From a virus: a stretch of 48,086 bases of DNA. The first letter of the stretch is position 1; the number at the start of each line of letters is the position of its first letter. The notes under the pieces are model-generated. The model made no database searches. It saw only the letters and a list, made by a program, of their open reading frames with translations, and was not told where the DNA came from. The stretch lies in IMG/VR virus record IMGVR_UViG_3300009609_000030, positions 1 to 48,086 of that record. The stretch is one strand, 5' to 3'. Both the position numbers and the translations under genes were made by a program. Positions 25,690 to 34,357 of the stretch are shown here, piece by piece.

Positions 25690-28600
25690 TTATCTGGATG
25701 AATTCTGTTCAGTTTCAAGTGAATAATTCATAATCAAATTAACATAATCGAAGCTATCAAATTTTAATCTGATTACAACATATTTGTCCCTAAAGTTTTG
25801 TAAGTCCTGCCAAGGTTTTGCCAGACTGATAGAAGCAGGGTTTACTACTTTGTCAATAGGATAGGTAGATTTAATAGCATTCCATGAGGAATCAAACAGT
25901 GGTTTATCATAGTCTATCACATAGTCTCTCAGGTCATTAATATTCCAGTTCTTCTCTTTTTTAGTGATGAGAACAGTTCCCGGATTATTAATGATCTGTT
26001 GCTGTAGCCAGTTATAATTATCAGGCTGTGTGTCTTTGACAACCATGACCTGCTCTCCTGAACTCTGCCTTCCATTCCATGCCAGTATCTTATTGAAGGT
26101 AATATAGTCCTGCTCTACAAATTCATTCTTAGCTGCATCCCATGTGTAAGCTCTTGTCTGAAGAGTAAGGTCTTCAGTAATGGAAGTGCTTAAGGGATTA
26201 TTATTATTGACATACTCAACAATAAAGGGGAAGTAATAAGTGTAGAAGGTCTGGAAATGATTCTCCCTGTTATGCTTCCAGATACCATCAGATGAAAAAA
26301 TAAAGGAATACAGGTTACTCTTGCCATGCACATAGTAGTTAGGCAGGTAAGGATGCCAGCCTCTCCATTTATTCCTGTGGAATGAATAACTCATTGTCCA
26401 TGATCTGTTCTCAAAGTAGTCCTGATTATCCAAGTGAATAACAGTACTGCCCTGATAGAATAATCCATCAGTGGAGTTATAGGCGAATACATTAGTGGAG
26501 GGTATGGCTTCAAGCAAAACCAGGGTAGCCAGTTTGTCTGGGACAACAAGGTAATCCTTCTTGGTCAGCAGTATTCTTTCATACCTTGAATCAAAGGCTG
26601 AAAGATATCCAGTGCCATCCCTGTTAGCAGGATTGTTCCTGTTAGCAAAATCAACACCCAGTTTCACATAGAGTTGATTGGAGAGAAAGGACTTCAGGTT
26701 ATTCTTGAACCAGTTCTTATTGCCTTTGGTAAGGTCATTGAGTTTATCACTATGCAGGTAAATCTTACCCTCAATCTCGTCAATGAAGAATACTCCATAC
26801 TTAGTCTTCACTGTTCCCCACTTATGCTGAGTACCACCTGAACCATTATCATCATCCACTACTTTTCTTGGAGGCACACTAAAGAATTCACCAGTGCCTA
26901 CAAAGGAGATGATCTCCCCTGTCACTCTCTCCTGATTGTTTTGAGGCAGATGCCACAGGGCTTCCTTGGTGTGAATGAAGAGATTGTTACCCAACCTGTA
27001 TGCTTCAGTGATCTCACCATGTTCCCCTTCAATGTCCCTGTAGTTGTTAGGGAGGAAGACCCTGTAGTTATCCACCCTCTCTTCCTGAAAGGATTGTTGA
27101 GAATACCAGACTCGCATAGGGAATGTCTCAATGTTATCAGAGCAGCAATCATATTCAAGGGGGAGATGTATAAAGAGCTTTTCCTTATTGAACCTCATGT
27201 AGTCAAGGTTCATATCATAAAGCTCTGCTGTGGCATACCCTTTATACATTCTGCCAGACCCCTGATCTCTATCTATGGTAGTTAGTTTTTCAATGAGGTA
27301 AGTCCTGTAGCCAGCTTCATCATAGGCCACAGGAGCATCTATGAAGTCAGGAACTCCACAAGTTAGTCCTGACCTTAATCCCACTGGTACAGCAGATTCA
27401 ATGAACAGGTTAGATACCCTGTCAGCAAACCACCTGATAGTATCATCTTCTCTTTGGATAGTGTCTCTTATGGTTTCCCATACTCCACCATCCACTACTG
27501 TTTCTTTAAGACCCTTCTCATAATCCACATCAATCATGGATTTCATCTGCTCAAACTTAATACCTGATACCGCCAGTGATACTCCATAGGAGATAGCAAG
27601 GGTAGCAAGTGCAGTAGTGACTAAGGCTATAGCAGCAGGAGTACCAGTCCCTACTGTAGCAACTGTTACTACCACAGCAGCTACTATCAGAACAGCTCCT
27701 ACTATGATCTTCCATAGTTGTGACTTCTTGGCTCTTTCACCTACTACCATATCATAGAAGACAGTACTGACAAAGTTAAAGCCTGAGATACTGGCATCTC
27801 CATTGAATATCCTTACACCATTAAGGACTGTATGAGTTCCAAAGTAAATAGGGTTGTTATGCTCTTTGTAATATGGCCTTGTCATGAAGTTACTATAAGA
27901 GGTATCATTCTCTCTTATTAAAGAACCATACTTCAGACTGTTATTGAATCCATCAATGAATACACTTATATCAAAGTCAGCACCCATGACATACATACCT
28001 ATCTTATTATCCACTGATACATTATAATAAGTATTCTCACCATAGTTCTGGTAAGAGGCTGCACTCAGGTATATCACCCTGTCCTTTGCAGGAAAGTCTA
28101 TATCAGGAGGATTATAACCAACATTGGTATTCCTGTATCCTATGACTAAATCAAATCCATCATCATCTTTATCCTTTCCTTTATGCACTTCAGGGTTATA
28201 GCTTGTACCAGCTTGTACATCCTGAACATAAACTCCCCTGCTTCCCTGATCTCCGGGTTTGCTTCCCGGAGGGCCACCATTACAAGTACTCCCATCTGTA
28301 TTGGAGATAGTAGGCATATCAACAGAAGTCTGATCATAGCTGGCCTCAATATGTACAGAGGAGAACTCTGTTTTCTTATTGAAGAACTGGAACTCAGGAT
28401 TCCAGAACCACATACTTCTGTTAGTATATTGTAATGTCTTGGAGACAGCAGCAGGTCTTCCACAGTTATCTACAGCATAGTACTGCTTGGGAGTGATTAA
28501 ACCAAATGACCTGTATTGCTCAAACTGTGTCATTGGCCCAAAGATGGCATTGTCAATAATGAGCCTGTCATCTTCAGTTCTTTCATTTCTCATAATGTAG

Positions 28601-30522
28601 ATGCCAATACAATCAGGGTGAGGCTTCTCAATATTAGAGAATTCAATTCCCAGTATGTCAGATGTATAATTATTGATAGAACTTGAAGCCGGATAAGTCT
28701 CATAGGTATATGCAATCAAAAATCTTTCATTGCCGGGAAGTTGATATAGTGTTGCCAGTTCACAGGCAGGGTCTAGCTCTGCATGTTCTCCGGGATTTAT
28801 TTCATCTAAAGGTTCAAAGGAATCATAGAGAATAATATCAGAGCCTATCTCTGTATCAACTAAGTTGCCACTGATAGAATCCAGATTAGGAGAACCAGTA
28901 ATCTGATAGTTAAATGTGAATGATATTACTGCTGGCTCTCCTCCCACTTCAGGATACTCATCAGGAGGAGTGGGGCCTGTCCATGCTGGATTCAGGGTAA
29001 TGTTGATCTTCAACCTGAACTTATTAATGGTGGTTACATCATCAGATTTCTCATAGAGGGGTATGCCCAATTCAGTTCTGAAAGGGAATCTGTGATGTCT
29101 TACACGCTTACCAACTAAGCTGTTTCCATCTACATCAAGACCCCAATAGTTAGATGTACTGCAATTATGTGTATCAATGTAACGTGTATTTAACTCATGC
29201 AACTTCATGTCAGAAACTATGTTAGTGCTGCTCTTTCCCGGAATATGAAAACCAGGGGAGATCAGGTTTCCCGGAAAAACATAGTGAACACTAAATGAAT
29301 ACACTTCTCCGGGCATATATCCTCCATACATGAATGTTGACTTGGCATTCTTAATGTTAGGCTCAGAGATAACATTGTTAAGGACTACCTCTTTCAGTGC
29401 TACTTTGCTACCAATCTTGGAGGCAAACTTCTGGAATTCACACCAGTTGTATTCTGAACCCTTAGTATTATATAGCTGAAGCCTGTTCTCAAGTTGTGTG
29501 ATATGCTGTGGAGCAAAGATCACTTCATTGTCTACAAGAATATCTGCCAGAGTACCTTCAGCCAAAGCAGAGTCATTACCTGAATAAATAAACCTGCTGT
29601 CAGTAGTAGTGTTGATATCTGATATCAGCACCTTATCAGGTGTGCCAATATTACCAGCAGCCCTAATGATAGCTATCCTGTAATAAGGGAATGAGGTATC
29701 AAGATTGGTGAGGGTTAAGATGATTGACTTATTAGCTCTTGGAAATGATTGAGAGCTGGTATTCACATTCCTGCTACCTCTTATAGTATGGAATGGAGAG
29801 GTGAGCTGGTCATTGAATATCCTGACAATATTGGAAGTAGTTATCCACTCTGTAGGATTAAGGTCTTCATCCACTAACTGTATGGCAAAATTATAAGAGC
29901 CGGGAAGTATAGCACCTGTCTCAGATATTTCCACATTGCTGAAGAAGGGAATGGAATCAGGGACTTTGATAAGATCAAAGGAAGAACCATCATATTTATC
30001 CAATGGGTAAGTGGCAGGATTACCACCTGACTTTAAATACTCCTGAAAGGCAACAGTATAGAAGTTATGTGGCCTGTCAAGATTATAGGTCTTGGCTACA
30101 TTATGAGCATCCACCCAGTAGATGACCCTCTCCCTGCCTCTTCTTAACCTGTATTCAATTTCACATTGATGCCTGATATCAAAGCCTATGACTTGGGTGG
30201 AGACTAAGGTAGTGTACCTGTGGTCTTTGGTGATAATACCAATCTCATCATAGCCAGTAACAGGATTGACTGAGAGGATAACACTCAGATCATCTTCTAT
30301 GTACCTGTCTCCTATTGGCTTGTAGCCACTGGTAATATTGCCTACAAGATAATTAGACCTTTCATTGGAGATACTGCCTTGCTTACCTGTAATAGATTCA
30401 TCCACTCCACAGAAGGTATATCTTGAAGTCCCCCTTGGTTGATTCAATGGATCATTATCAGTATGAATACCATCAGATATATCCTGTGGGATAACTTTAT
30501 AATCAGGTTCTCTTGTAGGCAT
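25690..30522 (-). CDS. Muzzle / tail-tip protein, P22 gp10-like, 1610 aa
   Basis: The N-terminus (DNDPLNQPRGTSRYTFCGVDE, then SISNERSNYLV, GYKPIGDRYIEDDLSVILSV and YDEIGIITKD) matches the pattern of the crAss tail-tube or muzzle protein, which is related to P22 gp10 and T7 gp12 tail nozzles. The rest is strand-rich, consistent with beta-propeller and Ig-like domains. A strongly hydrophobic Ala/Val/Gly/Thr-rich stretch covers about residues 936-988 (KIIVGAVLIVAAVVV onward), unusual for a nozzle; it may be a plug or membrane-interacting segment. The gene sits between the ring/neck proteins and the cargo genes, where the muzzle is expected. It would close the tail tip and gate DNA and cargo exit. 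The name muzzle follows published crAss001 structural work as I remember it. Confidence 0.75.
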   Translation of the reverse strand: MPTREPDYKVIPQDISDGIHTDNDPLNQPRGTSRYTFCGVDESITGKQGSISNERSNYLVGNITSGYKPIGDRYIEDDLSVILSVNPVTGYDEIGIITKDHRYTTLVSTQVIGFDIRHQCEIEYRLRRGRERVIYWVDAHNVAKTYNLDRPHNFYTVAFQEYLKSGGNPATYPLDKYDGSSFDLIKVPDSIPFFSNVEISETGAILPGSYNFAIQLVDEDLNPTEWITTSNIVRIFNDQLTSPFHTIRGSRNVNTSSQSFPRANKSIILTLTNLDTSFPYYRIAIIRAAGNIGTPDKVLISDINTTTDSRFIYSGNDSALAEGTLADILVDNEVIFAPQHITQLENRLQLYNTKGSEYNWCEFQKFASKIGSKVALKEVVLNNVISEPNIKNAKSTFMYGGYMPGEVYSFSVHYVFPGNLISPGFHIPGKSSTNIVSDMKLHELNTRYIDTHNCSTSNYWGLDVDGNSLVGKRVRHHRFPFRTELGIPLYEKSDDVTTINKFRLKINITLNPAWTGPTPPDEYPEVGGEPAVISFTFNYQITGSPNLDSISGNLVDTEIGSDIILYDSFEPLDEINPGEHAELDPACELATLYQLPGNERFLIAYTYETYPASSSINNYTSDILGIEFSNIEKPHPDCIGIYIMRNERTEDDRLIIDNAIFGPMTQFEQYRSFGLITPKQYYAVDNCGRPAAVSKTLQYTNRSMWFWNPEFQFFNKKTEFSSVHIEASYDQTSVDMPTISNTDGSTCNGGPPGSKPGDQGSRGVYVQDVQAGTSYNPEVHKGKDKDDDGFDLVIGYRNTNVGYNPPDIDFPAKDRVIYLSAASYQNYGENTYYNVSVDNKIGMYVMGADFDISVFIDGFNNSLKYGSLIRENDTSYSNFMTRPYYKEHNNPIYFGTHTVLNGVRIFNGDASISGFNFVSTVFYDMVVGERAKKSQLWKIIVGAVLIVAAVVVTVATVGTGTPAAIALVTTALATLAISYGVSLAVSGIKFEQMKSMIDVDYEKGLKETVVDGGVWETIRDTIQREDDTIRWFADRVSNLFIESAVPVGLRSGLTCGVPDFIDAPVAYDEAGYRTYLIEKLTTIDRDQGSGRMYKGYATAELYDMNLDYMRFNKEKLFIHLPLEYDCCSDNIETFPMRVWYSQQSFQEERVDNYRVFLPNNYRDIEGEHGEITEAYRLGNNLFIHTKEALWHLPQNNQERVTGEIISFVGTGEFFSVPPRKVVDDDNGSGGTQHKWGTVKTKYGVFFIDEIEGKIYLHSDKLNDLTKGNKNWFKNNLKSFLSNQLYVKLGVDFANRNNPANRDGTGYLSAFDSRYERILLTKKDYLVVPDKLATLVLLEAIPSTNVFAYNSTDGLFYQGSTVIHLDNQDYFENRSWTMSYSFHRNKWRGWHPYLPNYYVHGKSNLYSFIFSSDGIWKHNRENHFQTFYTYYFPFIVEYVNNNNPLSTSITEDLTLQTRAYTWDAAKNEFVEQDYITFNKILAWNGRQSSGEQVMVVKDTQPDNYNWLQQQIINNPGTVLITKKEKNWNINDLRDYVIDYDKPLFDSSWNAIKSTYPIDKVVNPASISLAKPWQDLQNFRDKYVVIRLKFDSFDYVNLIMNYSLETEQNSSR

Positions 30523-30527
30523 AGGTC

Positions 30528-31535
30528 TTAATTTCCAACAAAGTATCTTGCTTTATTATTTCTTGAATCAGGATCATTGAAAGCTCTTAATTCAGCCTTG
30601 TTCATATTGCCAAAGAAGCTATAGTAATGATTGAGAGGCAGCATATACCTGCGTTGTCTCAGGTAGTTCTCATGCTCATCCACACCATTAAGCATCAGGG
30701 CCTTATTGCCAGCCTGCTTACAATACCAATGCCAGTCAATGGCAGCTTTATCAGCCTTGCCACAAGCTCCTTCCCTGCCACTGAAGCACTGCTTATCCAG
30801 TATCTTCATCTTGATGTATCTGGTAATAGCTTCAGTATAGCTGATGTCTTCAGGTATCATAGGATATCCTGTATCAAGGTCAACTATTTGACGGTTATAA
30901 GCAATAGCAATAGAACCTGTTTCAAAGCTGAACCTTAAAATCTTTTTCAGGATAACTGAGTATTCATCTGTGTTTGATTGATACAGAGGAGAACCTGTCT
31001 CAGGAGTTTTGCACACAAGGGAATTAAAGAAGCTATGGGTAGCAAGGCTCACTGTGCTGTAGCTGTTCCTGTACATCTTGGAATTTCTCCAGTTGAAATA
31101 CTCTGACTGCAAATCAAAGTAAGGTCTGTAATAAGCCACATCATAATCATTGAGGGGCATGCCATTACAGTCAAGGATAATATAGTCCAGCTTTTGATCT
31201 GAGGGGCAATCAGCACAATCAGAGGGACTGGTACTGTCACTATCAACAGTACAGAGTTCTTTGGCTACAGCAGCAGGACAGAACTTATCATCAGCAGGCC
31301 CACCCCAATCCCTGTTCCTTGCTATTTGAATGATATTATGCAAGCCATTGGGAACAGCACACTGGTGATTCTTCACCTCAATAAAGGCTACAGCTTCTTC
31401 AGAGGCTTTAATAGCTCCCACAGCTTCAAGAGCTTCACCACACCATTCTATCACATCACCCTCATTGAAGTCACCAGTGACATCCCTGACCAGCTTGCTG
31501 AATATCCTGTCTACGGAAACATAACTAAAGTCCAT
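30528..31535 (-). CDS. Ring/neck structural protein, conserved in crAss-like phages, 335 aa
   Basis: The N-terminal stretch (FSKLVRDVTGDFNEGDVIEW, then KNHQCAVPNGLHNIIQIARN) resembles a conserved crAss virion protein located just before the muzzle gene. It has a Cys-rich segment at about residues 80-125 (CPAAV, ELC, SDCADCPSD, LDCNG) that could hold a metal or disulfides. The C-terminal half is helical with an Arg-rich end (EHENYLRQRRYML). Only 5 bases separate its stop from the muzzle ATG. In crAss001 several ring proteins stack between portal and muzzle, and this is a candidate for one of them. The exact ring number cannot be read from the sequence. Confidence 0.65.
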   Translation of the reverse strand: MDFSYVSVDRIFSKLVRDVTGDFNEGDVIEWCGEALEAVGAIKASEEAVAFIEVKNHQCAVPNGLHNIIQIARNRDWGGPADDKFCPAAVAKELCTVDSDSTSPSDCADCPSDQKLDYIILDCNGMPLNDYDVAYYRPYFDLQSEYFNWRNSKMYRNSYSTVSLATHSFFNSLVCKTPETGSPLYQSNTDEYSVILKKILRFSFETGSIAIAYNRQIVDLDTGYPMIPEDISYTEAITRYIKMKILDKQCFSGREGACGKADKAAIDWHWYCKQAGNKALMLNGVDEHENYLRQRRYMLPLNHYYSFFGNMNKAELRAFNDPDSRNNKARYFVGN

Positions 31536-31550
31536 AGTAGTAATTGTTTA

Positions 31551-31853
31551 TTAGTCCTCACCTTCAAACTCATCTGCCAGAGCCTCATCATTTAACTTGA
31601 TGGTGAGGGGATCTGTTTTTGAATACCACTTCTTGCTATAGTAAGCCCATTCCTTCTCACCCTTATACTCATAGCTGATATCAAAGTTCTTACTTATCAG
31701 CCATCCATTCTCTATCTCTTCTGTCTCAGTTCTCACAGTCTTGCTTATGATCTTGGCACCAGCAGGAGGCTCTCTCTTCTCTTTTACCTTATCAGTCACA
31801 GTGGTAGAAGTGCTTCTTAGCTTGGATGCCTCTTTGAGTTTTGATGTTGCCAT
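31551..31853 (-). CDS. Small conserved virion-block protein, 100 aa
   Basis: A Lys/Ser/Thr-rich N-terminal 30 residues is followed by a compact strand-rich domain (AKIISKTVRTETEEIENGWL, KNFDISYEYK, EWAYYSKKWYSKTDPL) and an acidic C-terminal tail (EALADEFEGED). It lies between the IHF-like gene and a ring-protein gene, with short spacers of 11 and 15 bases, in the core of the conserved crAss structural cluster. That context suggests a virion or assembly role. I recall small proteins of this kind in this position but cannot name one, so no function is assigned. Confidence 0.6.
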   Translation of the reverse strand: MATSKLKEASKLRSTSTTVTDKVKEKREPPAGAKIISKTVRTETEEIENGWLISKNFDISYEYKGEKEWAYYSKKWYSKTDPLTIKLNDEALADEFEGED

Positions 31854-31864
31854 GATAGTAGAAT

Positions 31865-32371
31865 TTATTTATACTGTGATTTATCTCTTTTAACTGATAT
31901 AGCATACTCCTTACCCTGATTGATAAGCCTGTTCAAGGCTCTCTTATTAGCTCTGCTTAGTTTGAAATGATAATACTGTTTGTTATATAATCTTGACTTA
32001 CCAGTGTACCATTTAACTGAATAAATATTACCATCACTGTGTTCATTAAAGCAATAAACCAACTGCCTGTTGGCTTTAGCTACAGGATCACTATCCCATA
32101 GCTTCTTGGTCTTTGACCATGATGGGGGTACTCCTTTTATCTCTCCATGCTCATTAATATAAGCCTTTGACTTATACCCCCTGACTCTTAAAGTTCCCAG
32201 ACTCTCACCAACTCCCAGCTCTACATCATAACCCTGAAGCAGTTTGTTTACCTGAAACTTCATAAAACCTTGTGTGATCTTCAGGTAGAGATTGATATCA
32301 ATAGTGGTTTTGGGAGCAATCTCCGTCTTATAATATTTATAGCCTTGCCTTAAGTTCTTTACTTCAATCAT
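31865..32371 (-). CDS. IHF/HU-like protein of crAss virion block, 168 aa
   Basis: Residues about 30-70 read like the body of an IHF/HU subunit: a helix (YLKITQGFMKFQVNKLLQG), then YDVELGVGESLGTLRVRGYK, which parallels the bacterial pattern in which a Gly-plus-Val turn precedes a GxF/GTL-type strand. The remainder is basic and aromatic (PPSWSKTKKLWDSDPVAKAN, SDGNIYSVKWYTGKSRLY) and ends with a helix (SRANKRALNRLINQGKEYAI). crAss genomes have IHF-like genes inside the structural cluster, and this protein fits one of them. It could bend or package DNA near the neck or be an assembly factor. The C-terminal 100 residues exceed a normal IHF subunit, so this is a derived form. Confidence 0.6.
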   Translation of the reverse strand: MIEVKNLRQGYKYYKTEIAPKTTIDINLYLKITQGFMKFQVNKLLQGYDVELGVGESLGTLRVRGYKSKAYINEHGEIKGVPPSWSKTKKLWDSDPVAKANRQLVYCFNEHSDGNIYSVKWYTGKSRLYNKQYYHFKLSRANKRALNRLINQGKEYAISVKRDKSQYK

Positions 32372-32373
32372 AA

Positions 32374-33099
32374 TTATCTCCTTGCAGGATTAGGCTGATG
32401 AACCATGCCTGTAGGCATATCATCATCCTGTGAATTGGATAGTCTGTCTTCAGTTAATTGTTTCATGATAATGATCAGTTCCTCATTGGCAAGCTGGATA
32501 AGAGGTCTTATAGAATCACCTTCAAGGGGAAACTCCATATCCAGTATATCTTCACAGCAATCAGGGCATTCATTGACACAGATAGAGGGAAATAGCTTAG
32601 CTGCTACAAAGTCATCATATAATCCCTTAATAGCTACAGCCTTTAACTGTTTTACTATAGTGATATACACCCTCTCATTGTGAGGAAACCATTTAGGAAT
32701 CTTGGAAGTGAACTTATTGCCTTTGCTGTACTTCTCATCCTCATAAGTGGTCTCATCAAATGTGATTGAACCATCAATGGTCATCACTGTCTTTATCATG
32801 TGTGAATCAAGATTAGTGATAGGCTTGGGTATCTTATGCTTGGTTCTTAATATTATACAGCCAGGAACAGGTACACAGGGACATTCATGCAAGGGAGCTT
32901 TCTCCAACTCTGCACAGGGTAATGTCTGGTAACTCCAATCACTGATGATCTGGCCCTTATCAGCCTTCTGTCTTAGCAGTACATTCCTTGCTGTAGTCAC
33001 AGCAGAGTAGATATGCCTGTTGACAAGCCTTGTATCATCAGACTGTACTCCCTTGGAGTATAATGATTGAACACGCTGTAAAATATCACCAAGCAACAT
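32374..33099 (-). CDS. Ring/neck structural protein, conserved in crAss-like phages, 241 aa
   Basis: The opening (LLGDILQRVQSLYSKGVQSD, then DTRLVNRHIYSAVTTARNVL) and the following SDWSYQTLPCAELEKAPLHE match a conserved crAss structural protein. There are two Cys clusters: CAEL, CPC and PGC at about 61-83, and CVNECPDCCED near 172-183. The first half is a helix followed by strand-rich domains, and the C-terminus is acidic and helical. It overlaps the RecB-like nuclease gene by 14 bases and sits 2 bases from the IHF-like gene, so the three are likely co-translated. The most probable role is a head-tail connector ring subunit; the P22 gp4-like tail stabilisation protein is a possible alternative. 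Confidence 0.7.
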   Translation of the reverse strand: MLLGDILQRVQSLYSKGVQSDDTRLVNRHIYSAVTTARNVLLRQKADKGQIISDWSYQTLPCAELEKAPLHECPCVPVPGCIILRTKHKIPKPITNLDSHMIKTVMTIDGSITFDETTYEDEKYSKGNKFTSKIPKWFPHNERVYITIVKQLKAVAIKGLYDDFVAAKLFPSICVNECPDCCEDILDMEFPLEGDSIRPLIQLANEELIIIMKQLTEDRLSNSQDDDMPTGMVHQPNPARR

Positions 33100-33820
33100 A
33101 ATCAGGTATTAATTTACTTCTTTCAATAAGATGTGCTTTAAGCTGATCAACAAAAGAATAACATTCATATATTTTATATGTAGCATCTGCTTTCAGATAC
33201 GCTAATAATCTTTTGGTGATGGATAATCCAATTTCTTCCAGCATAATTTGATAGTAAGAGAACTGTAGCTGATAGTGATTATAAGGATGATTCTCCAAGT
33301 AATTGAAAGGGAAGAGCAGCATGGCCCATCTCTTAAACAGGTCAGCATTGGTCTTGTAATCAGCCAGTGCCAGCTCCCCTGTCTTTCTATGCCTGAGCAG
33401 TAAATCTGCTGTGCCAGCATAGCCAAACTCCCTTGAATACATTCTTATTTCCCTTGCCACTATCTCATACTCCTTCAGGATAAAGGTCAGGAACTTAATG
33501 CCAGCCTGCTCCTGTGGGGTCATGGGAGTCTGAAGTCCAGAGTATCTTTCCATGAAAGCATGGGTCTCATGTCCCAGATCACAGGCTAATTGATTAATGG
33601 TCTGCCATCTATGCTCCAGTTCATGTTCAGATATATTCTCCTTCTTTGCACATATAGGTAACCATTTGGTTTTATCAAAAGGAGGGACATGTTCTTCCAC
33701 CAAGGCACTTACTGACCTCGGAACTCTGGCTCCCTCCCAACAGTAAATATGCCTTTTCTCCTCAAAAGTGAGAGAGGAGAACTGCTTGGTTATATAGTTG
33801 TGAGTTTGTACTGCTGTCAT
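33086..33820 (-). CDS. PD-(D/E)XK nuclease, RecB/Cas4-like, 244 aa
   Basis: The expected motif order of a RecB-type nuclease is visible. GHETHAF at residues 83-89 matches the early His motif. Asp139 lies in GYAGTADLLL. ALADYKTN gives Asp154 and Lys156, the D-x-K catalytic core. A Gln/Tyr helix (QLQFSYYQIML, about 184-195) completes the site. The family uses a divalent metal to cut DNA, often from an end. crAss genomes carry a PD-(D/E)XK nuclease in the structural cluster; it may act in genome maturation, recombination or packaging, but the role is unproven. The gene overlaps its neighbours by 4 and 14 bases. Confident for the fold, less so for the role. Confidence 0.85.
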   Translation of the reverse strand: MTAVQTHNYITKQFSSLTFEEKRHIYCWEGARVPRSVSALVEEHVPPFDKTKWLPICAKKENISEHELEHRWQTINQLACDLGHETHAFMERYSGLQTPMTPQEQAGIKFLTFILKEYEIVAREIRMYSREFGYAGTADLLLRHRKTGELALADYKTNADLFKRWAMLLFPFNYLENHPYNHYQLQFSYYQIMLEEIGLSITKRLLAYLKADATYKIYECYSFVDQLKAHLIERSKLIPDYVAW

Positions 33821-34296
33821 GATTTAGGTTTATCATTGTGATTACCATTGGTATTGAACAACTCACAGAAATCAACTATGTTCTGGCTCATAAAAAGCCA
33901 CTTGGTAGGCTTCACATATTCACCCAATTTATCAAACATCGCATCTTCAAGCTTTATTACTCCATCATAGTCTGATACCTTTAATGAGATATCTTTTTCT
34001 TCAGGTATCTCAGAATCATCATAGATCATATCAGGTTCAGCTTCAGCTAAAGCTTTTGCCTCTTGCTGTGCCTTAATTAACCTGTTTCTCTTTTCCTTTC
34101 TCTTAACTGCCTCATAGTCTTCAAGCACCTTACTTATCTTCAGCCTGTTCATCATGTCTGTCACCTCAAATCCACCAGCAGGTGTATTCTTGATGGCAGT
34201 CTTAATGAGCAGAGCAGTGGTGAGTCTGAAGGGCATCTCTCTTCCAGTCTCATCAATGTATAGCTCATCAGTTGTCTTAATGGTAATACTTTTCAT
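33817..34296 (-). CDS. Hypothetical protein coupled to the RecB-like nuclease, 159 aa
   Basis: This is a soluble, charged protein with an N-terminal strand pair (MKSITIKTTDELYIDETGRE), a central basic helix (EAVKRKEKRNRLIKAQQEAK) and acidic C-terminal parts. Its TGA overlaps the nuclease ATG by 4 bases, so the two are translated together and may interact. A 61-base spacer, one of the longer gaps in this operon, separates it from the fibre-like gene upstream. I see no hairpin in that spacer. The gene is probably structural or assembly-related, judging only from position. I do not recognise it. Confidence 0.55.
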   Translation of the reverse strand: MKSITIKTTDELYIDETGREMPFRLTTALLIKTAIKNTPAGGFEVTDMMNRLKISKVLEDYEAVKRKEKRNRLIKAQQEAKALAEAEPDMIYDDSEIPEEKDISLKVSDYDGVIKLEDAMFDKLGEYVKPTKWLFMSQNIVDFCELFNTNGNHNDKPKS

Positions 34297-34357
34297 AAAT
34301 GTGTGTATTTTAAGTGATTACCTAAAGTTAAGCATAGGGCACGAATAATGAAAATAT

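Noticed and set aside
34297-34357. Possible Bacteroidota-type promoter (TAACTTTA on the minus strand) in the 61-base gap
   Set aside because: The last consensus base is missing and no good upstream TTTG element lies at the right distance; chance is likely in such AT-rich sequence.
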